A stretch of 64,000 nucleotides of DNA from Streptomyces ruber. Its GTDB lineage: Bacteria; Actinomycetota; Actinomycetes; Streptomycetales; Streptomycetaceae. The position numbers were made by a program, and so were the translations under genes. Every line of letters starts with the position of its first letter. The stretch's first letter is position 1. The notes below the pieces were generated by a model. The model saw nothing but the letters and a program-made list of their open reading frames with translations, did no database searches and was not told where the DNA came from. Shown piece after piece: positions 56,007 through 64,000 of the stretch. The DNA lies in the NCBI RefSeq assembly GCF_014648075.1, contig NZ_BMQK01000001.1:496001-560000 (forward strand), in the 5' to 3' direction.

Positions 56007-56204
56007 GGCCCACCCACCCCTAGTGGCTCAATCCCACGCGAGCGCCTTCGCCCGCCGGTCCTCCGGAAGCTACCGCAGCCCACTGACAATGGCCCCCGAA
56101 GCGGGGAGATGCCCAGGTCGTGAAGGTGTGCGGAGGTGTGCGGGGGAGCCGGTGAGCGCGTGGTGACGGAGGCGTACGGGGTGGGGGAGGCGTCGGCGCG
56201 GGTA

Positions 56205-57488
56205 TCAGGCCGTCGCGATCCGCTGCTGGGCGCGGGCCGCGCGCGACCCCGCCAGCGTGACCGTCACGACGCCCAGCATCGCCAGCAGCCCCATGCCGAC
56301 CGTCCCGGCCCAGCCGCCCGCGTGGTACGCCACCGCGCCGAGCGTGCTGCCCGCGCTGGAGCCCACGTAGTAGGCGGACTGGTAGAGCGCGGAGGCCTGG
56401 GCGCGGCCCTCCGTGGCCGTGTGGCTCACCGAGGACGAGGCGCACGCGTGTCCGGCGAAGAAGCCCGCGGTGATCAGCACCAGGCCGAGCAGGACCGCCG
56501 GCAGCGTGTCGGCCAGCGACAGCAGCAGGCCGGCCGCGGTCGTACCGCCCGCCAGGTACAGCGTGCCCCGCCGCCCCAGCCGGTTGACCAGCTTCCCGGC
56601 CGTCGAGGCGGAGATCGTGCCCACCAGGTACACCAGGAAGACCGAGCCGATGATGCCCTGCGGGAGCGAGAAGGGCGCGCCGGTGAGGCGGTAGCCGATC
56701 ACCGTGTACACACCGCCGAACACCACCATGAACAGCGCGCCGATCGCGTACAGCCGGCGCAGCAGCGGGTTCGACAGATGGCCGCGGACCGTACGGGCCA
56801 GCACGCGCGGCCGCAGCGAGCCCGGGGCGAAGTGCTTCGGCGCGGGCAGCAGCAGCCGGAAGGCCACCGCGCACGCCACCGCCACCACGCCCATCACCGC
56901 GAGCGCGGTCCGCCAGCCCCACTCCTGCGCGACCCAGCCGGTGATGACCCGGCCGCTCATGCCGCCGACGCTGTTGCCGGCGACGAACAGGCCGATCGAG
57001 GTGATCAGCGCCCTGGGGCGCACCTCCTCGGCGAGGTACGCGTTCGCCGACGCGGGCAGCCCGGCCAGCGCCGCGCCCTGCACCGCGCGCAGGAACACCA
57101 GCACGCCGAGGTTCGGGGCGAAGGGGACCAGCAGGCTCACGCCCACCGCGACCACCAGCGAGGCCGTCATCACCGTACGCCGCCCGAAGCGCTCCGACAG
57201 CGCGCTCATCGGCAGGACGAAGACCGCCAGCGCGCCCGTCGCCGCCGACACCGTCCAGCTGGCCGCGCTCGCGGACACCCCGAGGTCGTCGGAGACCATC
57301 GGCAGCAGTGCCTGCGTGCAGTAGAGGAGGGCGAAGGTCGCGACGCCCGCGAGGAAGAGGGCGAGGTTCATATGGCGGTAGCCGGGTCCGCCCGGGGCCA
57401 TGCGCGAGTCGGCGTCGGCGGTGGAGGAGGTGACAGCGGCTGCGTCGGCGCCCACGGTGGTGGGCGCCCCGGTACTGGCGGTAGGCAT
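56205..57488 (-). CDS. MFS transporter
   Basis: A 427-residue major facilitator with 12 likely helices: LALFLAGVATFALLYCTQAL at the N-terminus, PMSALSERFGRRTVMTASLV (motif A), AYLAEEVRPRALITSIGLFV and ASSSVSHTATEGRAQASALY. It resembles YnfM/AraJ-type exporters. The ATG at 57488 is chosen. The frame opens 24 codons earlier, but that part would cross the divergent promoter. It is divergent from a LysR gene 63 bases away, its probable regulator. Confidence 0.9.
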   Translation of the reverse strand: MPTASTGAPTTVGADAAAVTSSTADADSRMAPGGPGYRHMNLALFLAGVATFALLYCTQALLPMVSDDLGVSASAASWTVSAATGALAVFVLPMSALSERFGRRTVMTASLVVAVGVSLLVPFAPNLGVLVFLRAVQGAALAGLPASANAYLAEEVRPRALITSIGLFVAGNSVGGMSGRVITGWVAQEWGWRTALAVMGVVAVACAVAFRLLLPAPKHFAPGSLRPRVLARTVRGHLSNPLLRRLYAIGALFMVVFGGVYTVIGYRLTGAPFSLPQGIIGSVFLVYLVGTISASTAGKLVNRLGRRGTLYLAGGTTAAGLLLSLADTLPAVLLGLVLITAGFFAGHACASSSVSHTATEGRAQASALYQSAYYVGSSAGSTLGAVAYHAGGWAGTVGMGLLAMLGVVTVTLAGSRAARAQQRIATA

Positions 57489-57551
57489 GTCACGACGGTA
57501 GGTACACCGTCCTTCATGCGTCCAATGCACGGAACGGCCATAATCGTTCCC

Positions 57552-58505
57552 ATGGTGCATCAGCAGAGGTCAGGGGGGCAGCTGTCACGAGACGGTGACA
57601 GAGAAGACATCGTCGCGTCGCTCGCACCGCGCCTCGCGCACTTCGCCGGGGTCGCCCGCGCCGAGCACGTCACCCGGGCCGCGCAGGAGCTGCGGGTCCC
57701 GCAGTCCACGCTGTCCCGTGCCATGGTCCGCCTCGAACGGGACCTGGGCGTCGAGCTGTTCGCGCGCCGGGGCCGCACGGTCTCGCTCACCCCGGCGGGC
57801 CGTACCTTCCTCGCCTCCGTGGAGCGCGCGCTCGCCGAGGTGGAGCGCGCGGCCGAGGAGGTGCGCGCCGACGCCGACCCGGCCACCGGCAAGGTCGCCT
57901 TCGGCTTCCTGCACACCATGGGCTCCGAGACCGTACCCGGACTCATCCGGGCCTTCCGCGCCGACCACCCCCGCGTCCGTTTCAGCCTCGTGCAGAACTA
58001 CGGCGAGGCGATGCTGGAGCGGCTGCGCGCCGGGGAACTCGACCTGTGCCTGACCTCACCGGTGCCGGACGCGCCCGACCTGGTGGCCCGCCGCCTCGAC
58101 GAGCAGAAGCTGCGCCTCGTCGTCCCCGCCGACCACCGCCTCGCCGCCCGTCGGCGGGTGCGGCTCGCCGAGGCCGCCGAGGAGACGTTCGTGACCCTGG
58201 AGCCCGGCTACGGCATGCGCCGCATCACCGACGACCTGTGCCGGCAGGCGGGGTTCCGGCCGCGCATCGCCTTCGAGGGCGAGGAGGCGGAGACGCTGCG
58301 CGGCCTCGTCGCCGCGGGCCTGGGCGTCGCCCTGCTGCCGCCGCCCGCCGTGCCGCGCCCGGGCGTCGTGGAACTCTCGGTCACCGCCCCGCGCGCGGTG
58401 CGCGAGATCGGCGTCGCCTGGCTCGACGGACACCCGGACACGCCTCCGGTCGCCGCCTTCAAGAAGTTCCTGCTGTCCCGCCGGGGTCACCTGCTGCCGG
58501 ACTGA
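57552..58505 (+). CDS. LysR family transcriptional regulator
   Basis: A 317-residue protein. The winged helix spans about residues 26-84: [40 protein letters not shown] and [15 protein letters not shown]. The periplasmic-binding-like sensor domain follows ([40 protein letters not shown]). It is divergently arranged with the MFS gene, and the 63-base gap holds TGCGTCCAATGCA (57517-57529), a partly symmetric candidate site. This is the standard layout for LysR control of an efflux gene. Confidence 0.93.
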   Translation: MVHQQRSGGQLSRDGDREDIVASLAPRLAHFAGVARAEHVTRAAQELRVPQSTLSRAMVRLERDLGVELFARRGRTVSLTPAGRTFLASVERALAEVERAAEEVRADADPATGKVAFGFLHTMGSETVPGLIRAFRADHPRVRFSLVQNYGEAMLERLRAGELDLCLTSPVPDAPDLVARRLDEQKLRLVVPADHRLAARRRVRLAEAAEETFVTLEPGYGMRRITDDLCRQAGFRPRIAFEGEEAETLRGLVAAGLGVALLPPPAVPRPGVVELSVTAPRAVREIGVAWLDGHPDTPPVAAFKKFLLSRRGHLLPD

Positions 58506-58632
58506 CGGTGCCCGGAGGAGGCCGACGGCCACCTGTGGGCGGTTCGGCGCCGCGGCGCACGGCCCGCGGAGCACCGCGGCCGGCCCCCGGCGCACGGTCC
58601 GGCCCCGAGCCGCCCGGACCCGGCCTCTGGCG

Positions 58633-59394
58633 TCACCGTCGCAGCGACCGGCCGAATCCCGCCGCGAGCGGCATGCGCAGGCCCAGGGGCGGCGGTGCCG
58701 CGAAGGCGTCCTCCACCGGGCGGGAGAAGGCGTGGCCGAACAGCGCGCCGAGGACGAAGTCCTGGGCCAGCGCGTGCACTTCGTTCCGGTGCTGGTGCAG
58801 CCCGTGCCCGTCGGTGTGGACCTCGAAGCGGCAGATGTCGCGGTTGGCCTTCTTCGCGCGCTGCGCGAGCCGGAAGGACAGCTCCGGGTCGCTGCGCTGG
58901 TCGTCGGTGCCGTGCACGATCATCACCCGTCGGCCGGCGAGCTGCTTCACCGGTTCGGGTGCCACGGCGACGTCGTCCTCCGGCAGCCACGGGGCGAGCG
59001 CGAGGACGGCGGCGACGGCCTCGTGGCCGGCCGCGTGCAGCGCGGCCCGGCCGCCCATGCCCACGCCCGCCAGACAGACCGGTACGTCCCCGTAGCGCCG
59101 TACGACCTCGTCGGCTGCCCAGGAGGCGTCGCGGGCCAGGAGCGCCTCGCTGCCGTTCCAGCCACGGCAGCGGTAGTGCACCACGTGGGCGACCAGACCG
59201 TCGTCGCGTCCCGCGCGCGCGAGGCGGCGGCCGAGTGCGCGGACGGAGGCCGTCGCCAGCACCGGGGAGGGCCTGCGGTCCGAGAGCTCGTCGCCGCCCG
59301 GGAGGAGCAGCACCACTCCGCTCACGGCCGGCGGCTCCTGACCGATGATCCGCCCAAGTCGCGGGGTCGAAACCGGCGTTGCATGCTGTGCCAT
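58633..59394 (-). CDS. Alpha/beta hydrolase fold protein lacking the nucleophile serine
   Basis: A 253-residue protein of the dienelactone-hydrolase/BAAT-like fold: [80 protein letters not shown] and [20 protein letters not shown]. The nucleophile elbow G-x-S-x-G reads G-V-G-M-G, so the serine is a glycine, while Asp (GTDD) and His (DGHGLH) positions are kept. It may be inactive or have another role. It is divergent from add, 129 bases apart. Confidence 0.82.
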   Translation of the reverse strand: MAQHATPVSTPRLGRIIGQEPPAVSGVVLLLPGGDELSDRRPSPVLATASVRALGRRLARAGRDDGLVAHVVHYRCRGWNGSEALLARDASWAADEVVRRYGDVPVCLAGVGMGGRAALHAAGHEAVAAVLALAPWLPEDDVAVAPEPVKQLAGRRVMIVHGTDDQRSDPELSFRLAQRAKKANRDICRFEVHTDGHGLHQHRNEVHALAQDFVLGALFGHAFSRPVEDAFAAPPPLGLRMPLAAGFGRSLRR

Positions 59395-59479
59395 GGCAGA
59401 ACAGTGTCAGAAGCGGCGGTGTACGCCACCTGTCCGCACGGTCACCGTTGGGTATCGGCGCGAATCTCGGACACGAGTT

Positions 59480-59491
59480 CTACGCGCGTAG
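59480..59491. promoter_or_regulatory. Candidate nucleoside-regulon operator upstream of add
   Basis: The perfect palindrome CTACGCGCGTAG, identical to that before the transporter operon at 47054. It overlaps the first bases of the putative -35 (TAGGCA, 59489-59494), as expected for a repressor site. Confidence 0.68.
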
Positions 59492-59517
59492 GCAATCCGC
59501 CGCGCGGGCGTTACAGT
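59489..59517 (+). promoter_or_regulatory. Probable leaderless promoter of add
   Basis: TAGGCA (59489-59494), 17 bp, TACAGT (59512-59517). The add ATG begins seven bases after the -10, leaving no room for a ribosome site, so transcription probably starts at the A of ATG. Confidence 0.5.
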
Positions 59518-59523
59518 GCCGAG

Positions 59524-60678
59524 ATGACGAGCCAGACCGTGAACACCCCGACCGCGGACCAGATCCGCCGGGCGCCCAAGGTCCTGCTGCACGACCACCT
59601 CGACGGCGGGCTGCGCCCGGGCACGGTCGTCGACCTCGCCCGGGCCGGCGGGTACACCGCGCTCCCGGAGACCGATCCCGGCCGGCTCGGCGACTGGTTC
59701 CGGGCCGCCGCCGACTCGGGCTCGCTGGAGCGGTACCTGGAGACCTTCTCCCACACCGTCGGCGTCATGCAGACCCGCGACGCGCTCGTCCGGGTCGCCG
59801 CCGAGTGCGCGGAGGACCTCGCCGCGGACGGTGTCGTCTACGCCGAGGTGCGGTACGCCCCCGAACAGCACCTCGAGGGCGGGCTGAGCCTCGAAGAGGT
59901 CGTCGAGGCCGTCAACGAGGGCTTCCGGCTGGGCGAGCGGCGCGCCCGGGAGGACGGCCGGCGGATCCGCGTCGGCGCCCTCCTCACCGCGATGCGGCAC
60001 GCGGCCCGCGCCCTGGAGATCGCCGAACTCGCCAACCGCCACCGCGATCTCGGCGTCGTCGGTTTCGACATCGCGGGCGCCGAAGCCGGTCACCCGCCCA
60101 CCCGGCACCTCGACGCCTTCGAATTCCTGAAGCGGGAGAACAACCACTTCACCATTCACGCCGGTGAGGCGTTCGGTCTGCCCTCCATCTGGCAGGCCCT
60201 CCAGTGGTGCGGCGCCGACCGGCTCGGCCACGGTGTGCGGATCATCGACGACATCCGGGTCGGCGCCGACGGCTCGGTGGAACTGGGGCGGCTCGCCTCG
60301 TACGTCCGTGACAAGCGCGTCCCGCTGGAGCTGTGCCCCAGTTCCAACCTGCAGACGGGCGCCGCCGCGTCATACGCGGAGCATCCCGTCGGGCTGCTGC
60401 GCCGGCTGCACTTCCGTGTGACGGTGAACACGGACAACCGCCTGATGTCCGGCACGAGCATGAGCCGTGAATTCGAGCACCTTGTCGAGGCTTTTGGTTA
60501 CACGCTCGACGACCTGCAATGGTTCTCGGTAAATGCGATGAAATCAGCATTCATTCCTTTCGATGAACGACTGGCGATGATCAATGACGTCATCAAGCCC
60601 GGATATGCCGAATTGAAATCCGAATGGCTGTTCCGGCAGGCCGCTCCCACCAGCGATTCTGTGGTGGGTGACGCCTGA
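59524..60678 (+). CDS. add: Adenosine deaminase
   Basis: A 384-residue zinc enzyme converting adenosine and deoxyadenosine to inosine forms. It has the HxH motif in [51 protein letters not shown] (catalytic His-Ala-Gly-Glu), [12 protein letters not shown] and [16 protein letters not shown] (metal Asp). The last 60 codons (from about 60485) use clearly more AT-ending codons than the rest. The ATG at 59524 is probably leaderless. It carries the same operator as the transporter genes 7-15 kb upstream. Confidence 0.96.
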   Translation: MTSQTVNTPTADQIRRAPKVLLHDHLDGGLRPGTVVDLARAGGYTALPETDPGRLGDWFRAAADSGSLERYLETFSHTVGVMQTRDALVRVAAECAEDLAADGVVYAEVRYAPEQHLEGGLSLEEVVEAVNEGFRLGERRAREDGRRIRVGALLTAMRHAARALEIAELANRHRDLGVVGFDIAGAEAGHPPTRHLDAFEFLKRENNHFTIHAGEAFGLPSIWQALQWCGADRLGHGVRIIDDIRVGADGSVELGRLASYVRDKRVPLELCPSSNLQTGAAASYAEHPVGLLRRLHFRVTVNTDNRLMSGTSMSREFEHLVEAFGYTLDDLQWFSVNAMKSAFIPFDERLAMINDVIKPGYAELKSEWLFRQAAPTSDSVVGDA

Positions 60679-60803
60679 TTCACGGGCCGTGGTGCGGTCG
60701 GGTCGCGCCAAATCCGTCGCTATTCACCATTTGCGTGCGCGGAAATTTGGTGTTTACGTTTCTGGACCGCTCATCCCCGTAACGCATCAAGGACGCATTC
60801 ACC

Positions 60804-61259
60804 ATGAAGCAGTCTGCTGCCAAAACCCTGGGCGTCACCGCCGTCGGTGCCGCCATTGCCGCCACGGGCGCGGGTGTCGGACACGCCGCCATGCCGGCCC
60901 TGCCGGACACCTCCCGGACGCTGGGCGCCGTGACCCAGGCGCTGCCGCTGGAGGAGACCACGCGGACGCTGCCGACGGACGGCGTCTCGGAAGGGCTGCC
61001 GGCTGCCGCGAAGAACGTCACCCAGGCGCTGCCCGGTGCCACGGACAATGTCTCGAAGGCGCTGCCGAGCGTCACCGGCGAGGCGTTCGCCACGGGCAAG
61101 CAGGTCCTCGGACAGGGGGTGCGCGCCGCGCGGCCCGCGGTCGCCGACATGCTGCGCCAGGGCCCCACCGGGCCGGTCGCCCACCTGCTCGGCGGCCTGC
61201 CGGTCGAGGGCCTGCCCATGAACGGCCTGGGGATCAACGGCCTGCCGCTCGGCGGCTGA
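60804..61259 (+). CDS. Small secreted hypothetical protein (151 aa)
   Basis: Begins MKQSAAKTLGVTAVGAAIAA, an N-terminal signal peptide probably cleaved near GHAA-MPAL (about residue 29). The mature part is built of QALP/KALP-like short repeats (VTQALPLEET, VTQALPGATD, VSKALPSVTG) and ends in Gly/Leu/Pro-rich GLPxxGLxINGLPLGG. Such small proteins occur near chaplin/rodlin-type surface genes, but this is not one of them by motif. AAGGACG precedes the ATG. TTTGCG...TTTACG upstream may be a promoter. Function unknown. Confidence 0.8.
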   Translation: MKQSAAKTLGVTAVGAAIAATGAGVGHAAMPALPDTSRTLGAVTQALPLEETTRTLPTDGVSEGLPAAAKNVTQALPGATDNVSKALPSVTGEAFATGKQVLGQGVRAARPAVADMLRQGPTGPVAHLLGGLPVEGLPMNGLGINGLPLGG

Positions 61260-61295
61260 CCCCGACGCCGTGCCCGCACGGCCGCTGACGCGCAC

Positions 61296-61326
61296 ATGGG
61301 GCGCACCCCCGAGGGGTGCGCCCCAT
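61296..61326. terminator. Perfect 14-bp hairpin terminator
   Basis: ATGGGGCGCACCCC (61296-61309) pairs with GGGGTGCGCCCCAT (61313-61326) around CGA, between the secreted-protein gene and the convergent PspC gene. Confidence 0.8.
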
Positions 61327-61354
61327 GGCCGTACGGGTCGCCGCGCCGGGCGGC

Positions 61355-61558
61355 TCACCAGGCCGTGCGGGCCGCCTTCTCCTCCGAGGGCAGCAGGATC
61401 CACAGGGCTATGTAGAGCAGGAACTGCGGTCCCGGCAGCAGACAGGACAGTACGAAGATCACGCGCATCGTGGTCGCGGAGGTGCCGAAGCGCCGTGCCA
61501 GCGCTGCGCACACTCCGCCGATCCGGCGGCCGTGGGTGGGGCGGGCAAGGCGGCTCAT
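61355..61558 (-). CDS. PspC domain-containing small membrane protein
   Basis: A 67-residue protein consisting of one PspC domain: GRRIGGVCAALARRFGTSAT, then two hydrophobic segments (MRVIFVLSCLLPGPQFLLYI and IALWILLPSEE). AAGGAG is well placed before the ATG at 61558. PspC proteins sense membrane stress in enterobacteria. In Streptomyces many small paralogues exist, with unknown roles. Confidence 0.88.
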   Translation of the reverse strand: MSRLARPTHGRRIGGVCAALARRFGTSATTMRVIFVLSCLLPGPQFLLYIALWILLPSEEKAARTAW

Positions 61559-61663
61559 CGTGGCTCCTTCGTCAACCGTGGCGCGGAACCGCCCTGTTGG
61601 CGGCCCTGTCGTCCTCGTCGGGTACCCCCAACGCTACGGTGACGAACCGGACGAAGCGTCACT

Positions 61664-62218
61664 CTACGGAGCTATCCCGACCCTGGGAATCGTCGGGGTC
61701 CGACCCTGAGCCGGGTCGTCCCGGTGGAGGGCCGTACGGTGCCTGGTCTCCTCCCTGCGGCGCAGCCTGGCCCGGGCGGCGGGGACGACGGCGAGGTGGG
61801 CGACGGCCACACCGGCGGCGTTCAGCAGGATCGAGTCGATGTCGACGACCTGTCCGGGCACCCCGGTCTGCAGCAGCTCGATCCCGAGCGAGAGGAACGC
61901 CCCGACGGCGACCGTCCGGGCGAGGGAGGCGAGCGGGGACACGAACAGCCTGCCGTTCGCCATCGGCAGCAGCACGCCCAGGGGCGCCAGCAGGGCCAGA
62001 CCCCGGCCGATGCGGCAGGCCGCCTCCTCCCAGCCGAGCGTCAGGTCGTGCCGGATGCCGGCGAACGGACGGAGGTTGGCCGCGCTCACCCAGTCGACGT
62101 CCAGCGGACGCAGCGTGATCCAGGCGACGAGCGCGAGGTGGGCGACGAGGAGGACACCTCCTGCCGCACGGACGCGGATCGCGGCGCTGCCGCCGCAGTA
62201 CGAACCTTGACGCTGCAC
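61664..62218 (-). CDS. VanZ family membrane protein
   Basis: A 184-residue protein with about four helices. It has the family signatures ITLRPLDVDWVSAANLRPF (N-terminal TLxP type block), LLAPLGVLLPMANGRLF, AFLSLGIELLQTGVPGQVVD and IDSILLNAAGVAVAH. Members include the teicoplanin-resistance protein VanZ, but most have unknown function and this one has no van genes nearby. The C-terminal 40 residues are basic and soluble. The GTG start at 62218 is likely. Confidence 0.85.
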   Translation of the reverse strand: MQRQGSYCGGSAAIRVRAAGGVLLVAHLALVAWITLRPLDVDWVSAANLRPFAGIRHDLTLGWEEAACRIGRGLALLAPLGVLLPMANGRLFVSPLASLARTVAVGAFLSLGIELLQTGVPGQVVDIDSILLNAAGVAVAHLAVVPAARARLRRREETRHRTALHRDDPAQGRTPTIPRVGIAP

Positions 62219-62332
62219 GACGACCTAGACGCGGCTCCCGGCGCGATCGGTTCCGCACGGGTACGTCACGGCGCCGGGAAGGGTGCGGGATGCGCCACAC
62301 ACCGGGGACCGCTCCCGGTCCGGGCACCCGGC

Positions 62333-63031
62333 TCAGGAGGTCCCGACCTCCGTCGACGGGGGCTGCTCGCTCCCCGGGTCGGCGCGGAGCCCGGGCGTGC
62401 ACTCGTACCGCCTGAGCGGTTCCGGGGCCGGGCCGCCCAGCACCACCGAGCCGTCGCCCCCCGCCGCCGCCGAGCCGGCGAGGGTACAGACGATCTGGGC
62501 GAGGGCGTACCGCGTCAGCCGCTCGGGCGCCGTGGACAGCCGCAGGGCGCCGTCCGGGTCGCCCTCCCGCGGGCCGCTCACCGTCAGGCCGGACGGCACC
62601 TCCGTCCCGTACCCGGTCTGGTCCTCGGTGTGCGACGGCCGCTCCGCCAGTTCGTCGAGGAGCTCCTGGGCCACGGACACGCGCCGCTCGCCGTCCGTCG
62701 GGCCCTCGGGGACCTGCACGGAGCGGGCGACCGACACGAGCTGCCGCGAGCACAGCAGGAAGACCTGCGCCGGAACGCCGGACGGGCTCTGCGCGGCGGT
62801 GTCCGTGGCCGGCAGCGAGCACCGCGCGCGCGAGGGAGCCGGACCGGCGTCCGTGGGCACCTGGGTCGCCCGGATGCCGCAGCCCGTGAGGACGGCCGCC
62901 AGCACCCCGGCCGCGAGGAGACCCCGTCCGATCACCCGCACCCGGTGGACCGGCCGCGCACCGCCCGCCGGCGGCGACGTGCGCGGGCGGGCGGTGCCGC
63001 GCCGGCCGTGTTCCCTCCGTCGTACGGTCAT
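62333..63031 (-). CDS. Lipoprotein co-encoded with the sensor kinase
   Basis: A 232-residue exported lipoprotein. The basic N-terminus runs to about residue 32, then VIGRGLLAAGVLAAVLTGCG with the lipobox LTGC (Cys near 51). The mature domain contains VFLLCSRQLVSVARSVQVPE and SVAQELLDELAERPS, which fits a GerMN-like fold. Its ATG overlaps the kinase stop by four bases (ATGA), so it is translationally coupled. By analogy with CseA/CseBC it may modulate the kinase from outside the membrane. Confidence 0.82.
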   Translation of the reverse strand: MTVRRREHGRRGTARPRTSPPAGGARPVHRVRVIGRGLLAAGVLAAVLTGCGIRATQVPTDAGPAPSRARCSLPATDTAAQSPSGVPAQVFLLCSRQLVSVARSVQVPEGPTDGERRVSVAQELLDELAERPSHTEDQTGYGTEVPSGLTVSGPREGDPDGALRLSTAPERLTRYALAQIVCTLAGSAAAGGDGSVVLGGPAPEPLRRYECTPGLRADPGSEQPPSTEVGTS

Positions 63032-64000
63032 CCGCCGTTCCCCTCCCTGCCGCTGCCCTCTCCGGCGGCATCCCCGGAGTGGCCGGGATCCTCGGCTATC
63101 AGCGGGGACGCGTCCCGGGGCAGCCGCAGAGCGAAGACCGCGCCGCCCTTCGGCGAGTTCGCCGCGATGATCCCGCCGCCGTGGATGTGGGCGTTCTCCA
63201 GGGCGATGGACAGGCCGAGTCCGCTGCCCTCGGAGCGGGGGCGGGAGGCGCTCGCCTTGTAGAAGCGGTCGAAGACGTGCGGCAGGACGTCCTCCGCGAT
63301 GCCCGGGCCGTTGTCCCGCACCTCGATGAGGAGGTCCTCGCCCTCCTCGCGCACCGACACCCGTACCGGGGAGCCGCCGTGCTTGAGCGCGTTGCCGATC
63401 AGGTTGGCGAGGATCACGTCCAGGCGGCGCGGGTCGAGACGGGCCATGATGCCGCGCTCGGCGTCCAGCTCCACCGCGTCCAGCCACGCGCGCGCGTCGA
63501 TGCACGCGGTGATCTGGTCGGCGATGTCCACGTCGTCCAGCACCAGCCGGGCGGTGCCCGCGTCGAACCGGGTCACCTCCATGAGGTTCTCGACGAGGTC
63601 GTTCAGCCGGCGGGTCTCGCTCACGACGAGCCGTACGGCGGGCTCGATCATGGGATCGAGGCTGCCCGTCTCGGCGTCCAGCTCCTCCTCCAGCACCTCC
63701 GTCACGGCGGTGATCGCCGTCAGGGGCGTACGGAGCTCGTGGGACATGTCGGCGACGAAGCGCCGGGACGCCTCGTCGCGGGCGCTCATGTCGGCGACCT
63801 GCTTCTCCAGGGACTCCGCGGCCCGGTTGAACGTCCGCGACAGCTCGGCCAGTTCGTCCGTGCCGGACACGCGCAGCCGGGTGTCGAGCTTGCCCTCGCC
63901 CAGGCGGTGGGCCGCGATGCCCAGCCGGTGCACCGGCTTGAGCACGGTCCCCGCGGCGGCCTGTGCGAGCAGCGCCGCGCCGACCAGCGCGAGGCCGGTG
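63028..64000 (-). CDS. afsQ2: Two-component sensor histidine kinase, C-terminal part (AfsQ2-like; 5' end outside window)
   Basis: The frame is open to the window edge, so the N-terminus is missing. Visible from the edge inward are the end of the second membrane helix (TGLALVGAALLAQAAAGTVL), a HAMP linker (KPVHRLGIAAHRLGEGKLDT), the HisKA phospho-acceptor (FVADMSHELRTPLTAITAVT), N-box NLIGNALKHG, G1 DNGPGIAED, F box VFDRFYKASA and G2 GSGLGLSIALEN. The symbol rests on remembered S. coelicolor gene order (add, secreted protein, PspC, VanZ, lipoprotein, afsQ2) rather than on sequence comparison. AfsQ1/Q2 controls antibiotic production in response to nitrogen source. The response regulator would lie beyond the window. 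Confidence 0.9.
   Translation of the reverse strand, partial: TGLALVGAALLAQAAAGTVLKPVHRLGIAAHRLGEGKLDTRLRVSGTDELAELSRTFNRAAESLEKQVADMSARDEASRRFVADMSHELRTPLTAITAVTEVLEEELDAETGSLDPMIEPAVRLVVSETRRLNDLVENLMEVTRFDAGTARLVLDDVDIADQITACIDARAWLDAVELDAERGIMARLDPRRLDVILANLIGNALKHGGSPVRVSVREEGEDLLIEVRDNGPGIAEDVLPHVFDRFYKASASRPRSEGSGLGLSIALENAHIHGGGIIAANSPKGGAVFALRLPRDASPLIAEDPGHSGDAAGEGSGREGNGG

Overview
The window looks like a chromosomal segment of a Streptomyces. It is very GC-rich with strong third-position GC bias, uses many GTG starts and a TTG start, and carries lineage-typical families (DUF397/XRE pairs, HATPase_c_2 proteins, Uma2 proteins, DUF2637, DUF4328, DUF4287, PspC). From memory, the gene order also resembles the S. 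coelicolor region running from glyA and trpS through sdh, neuA/neuB, bmp and add to afsQ2. I saw no tRNA, rRNA, transposase, phage or CRISPR array. I could run no database searches, so family names rest on motifs and recall.

Layout. 1-10.4 kb: the 3' end of a glutathionylspermidine synthase-like gene, a membrane protein joining a helix-turn-helix to a ricin-type lectin, glyA, trpS, a 2'-5' RNA ligase-like gene, a YihY/BrkB membrane protein, a D-Ala-D-Ala carboxypeptidase (minus strand), a small membrane protein and a metallophosphoesterase. 11-18.8 kb: regulatory genes. These include a HATPase protein, a minus-strand operon (membrane protein, DCC oxidoreductase, TetR) with two matching palindromes at its promoter, a broken Uma2 gene, a DUF2637 gene, an intact Uma2 gene, a MerR regulator, and an XRE/DUF397 pair divergent from a HATPase gene. 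18.8-22.3 kb: the sdhCDAB operon (minus strand). 22.5-31.5 kb: OHCU decarboxylase, GH20 hexosaminidase, DUF4328, a 29-bp tandem array, three hypothetical genes (one with a TTA codon), a sigma factor with a coupled membrane partner, and an L,D-transpeptidase lipoprotein. 31.6-40.3 kb: a Uma2 gene without its own stop, a LysE transporter, and a nonulosonic-acid cell-surface glycan locus: two glycosyltransferases on the minus strand, and on the plus strand a DUF6716-like protein, a CMP-nonulosonate synthetase/HAD fusion, NeuB and a further glycosyltransferase-like protein. 40.4-44.3 kb: pectate lyase, DUF4287 and an M20 amidohydrolase.

44.4-60.7 kb: nucleoside uptake and salvage. Two Bmp lipoproteins, a double-NBD ATPase, two permeases, cytidine deaminase and thymidine phosphorylase lie in sequence, and adenosine deaminase lies about 7 kb further on. 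A 12-bp palindrome, CTACGCGCGTAG or a close variant, precedes bmp1, bmp2, the ATPase operon and add. I read it as the operator of one nucleoside regulon, and it is the most system-like signal here. The ATPase gene has no usual start codon behind its good ribosome binding site. An ATC sits at the optimal distance. Between the two parts lie Uma2, an AEC transporter, STAS and a sigma factor with overlapping 3' ends, and a divergent MFS/LysR pair. 60.8-64 kb: a small secreted protein, PspC, VanZ, a lipoprotein and the C-terminal part of a histidine kinase (probably AfsQ2).
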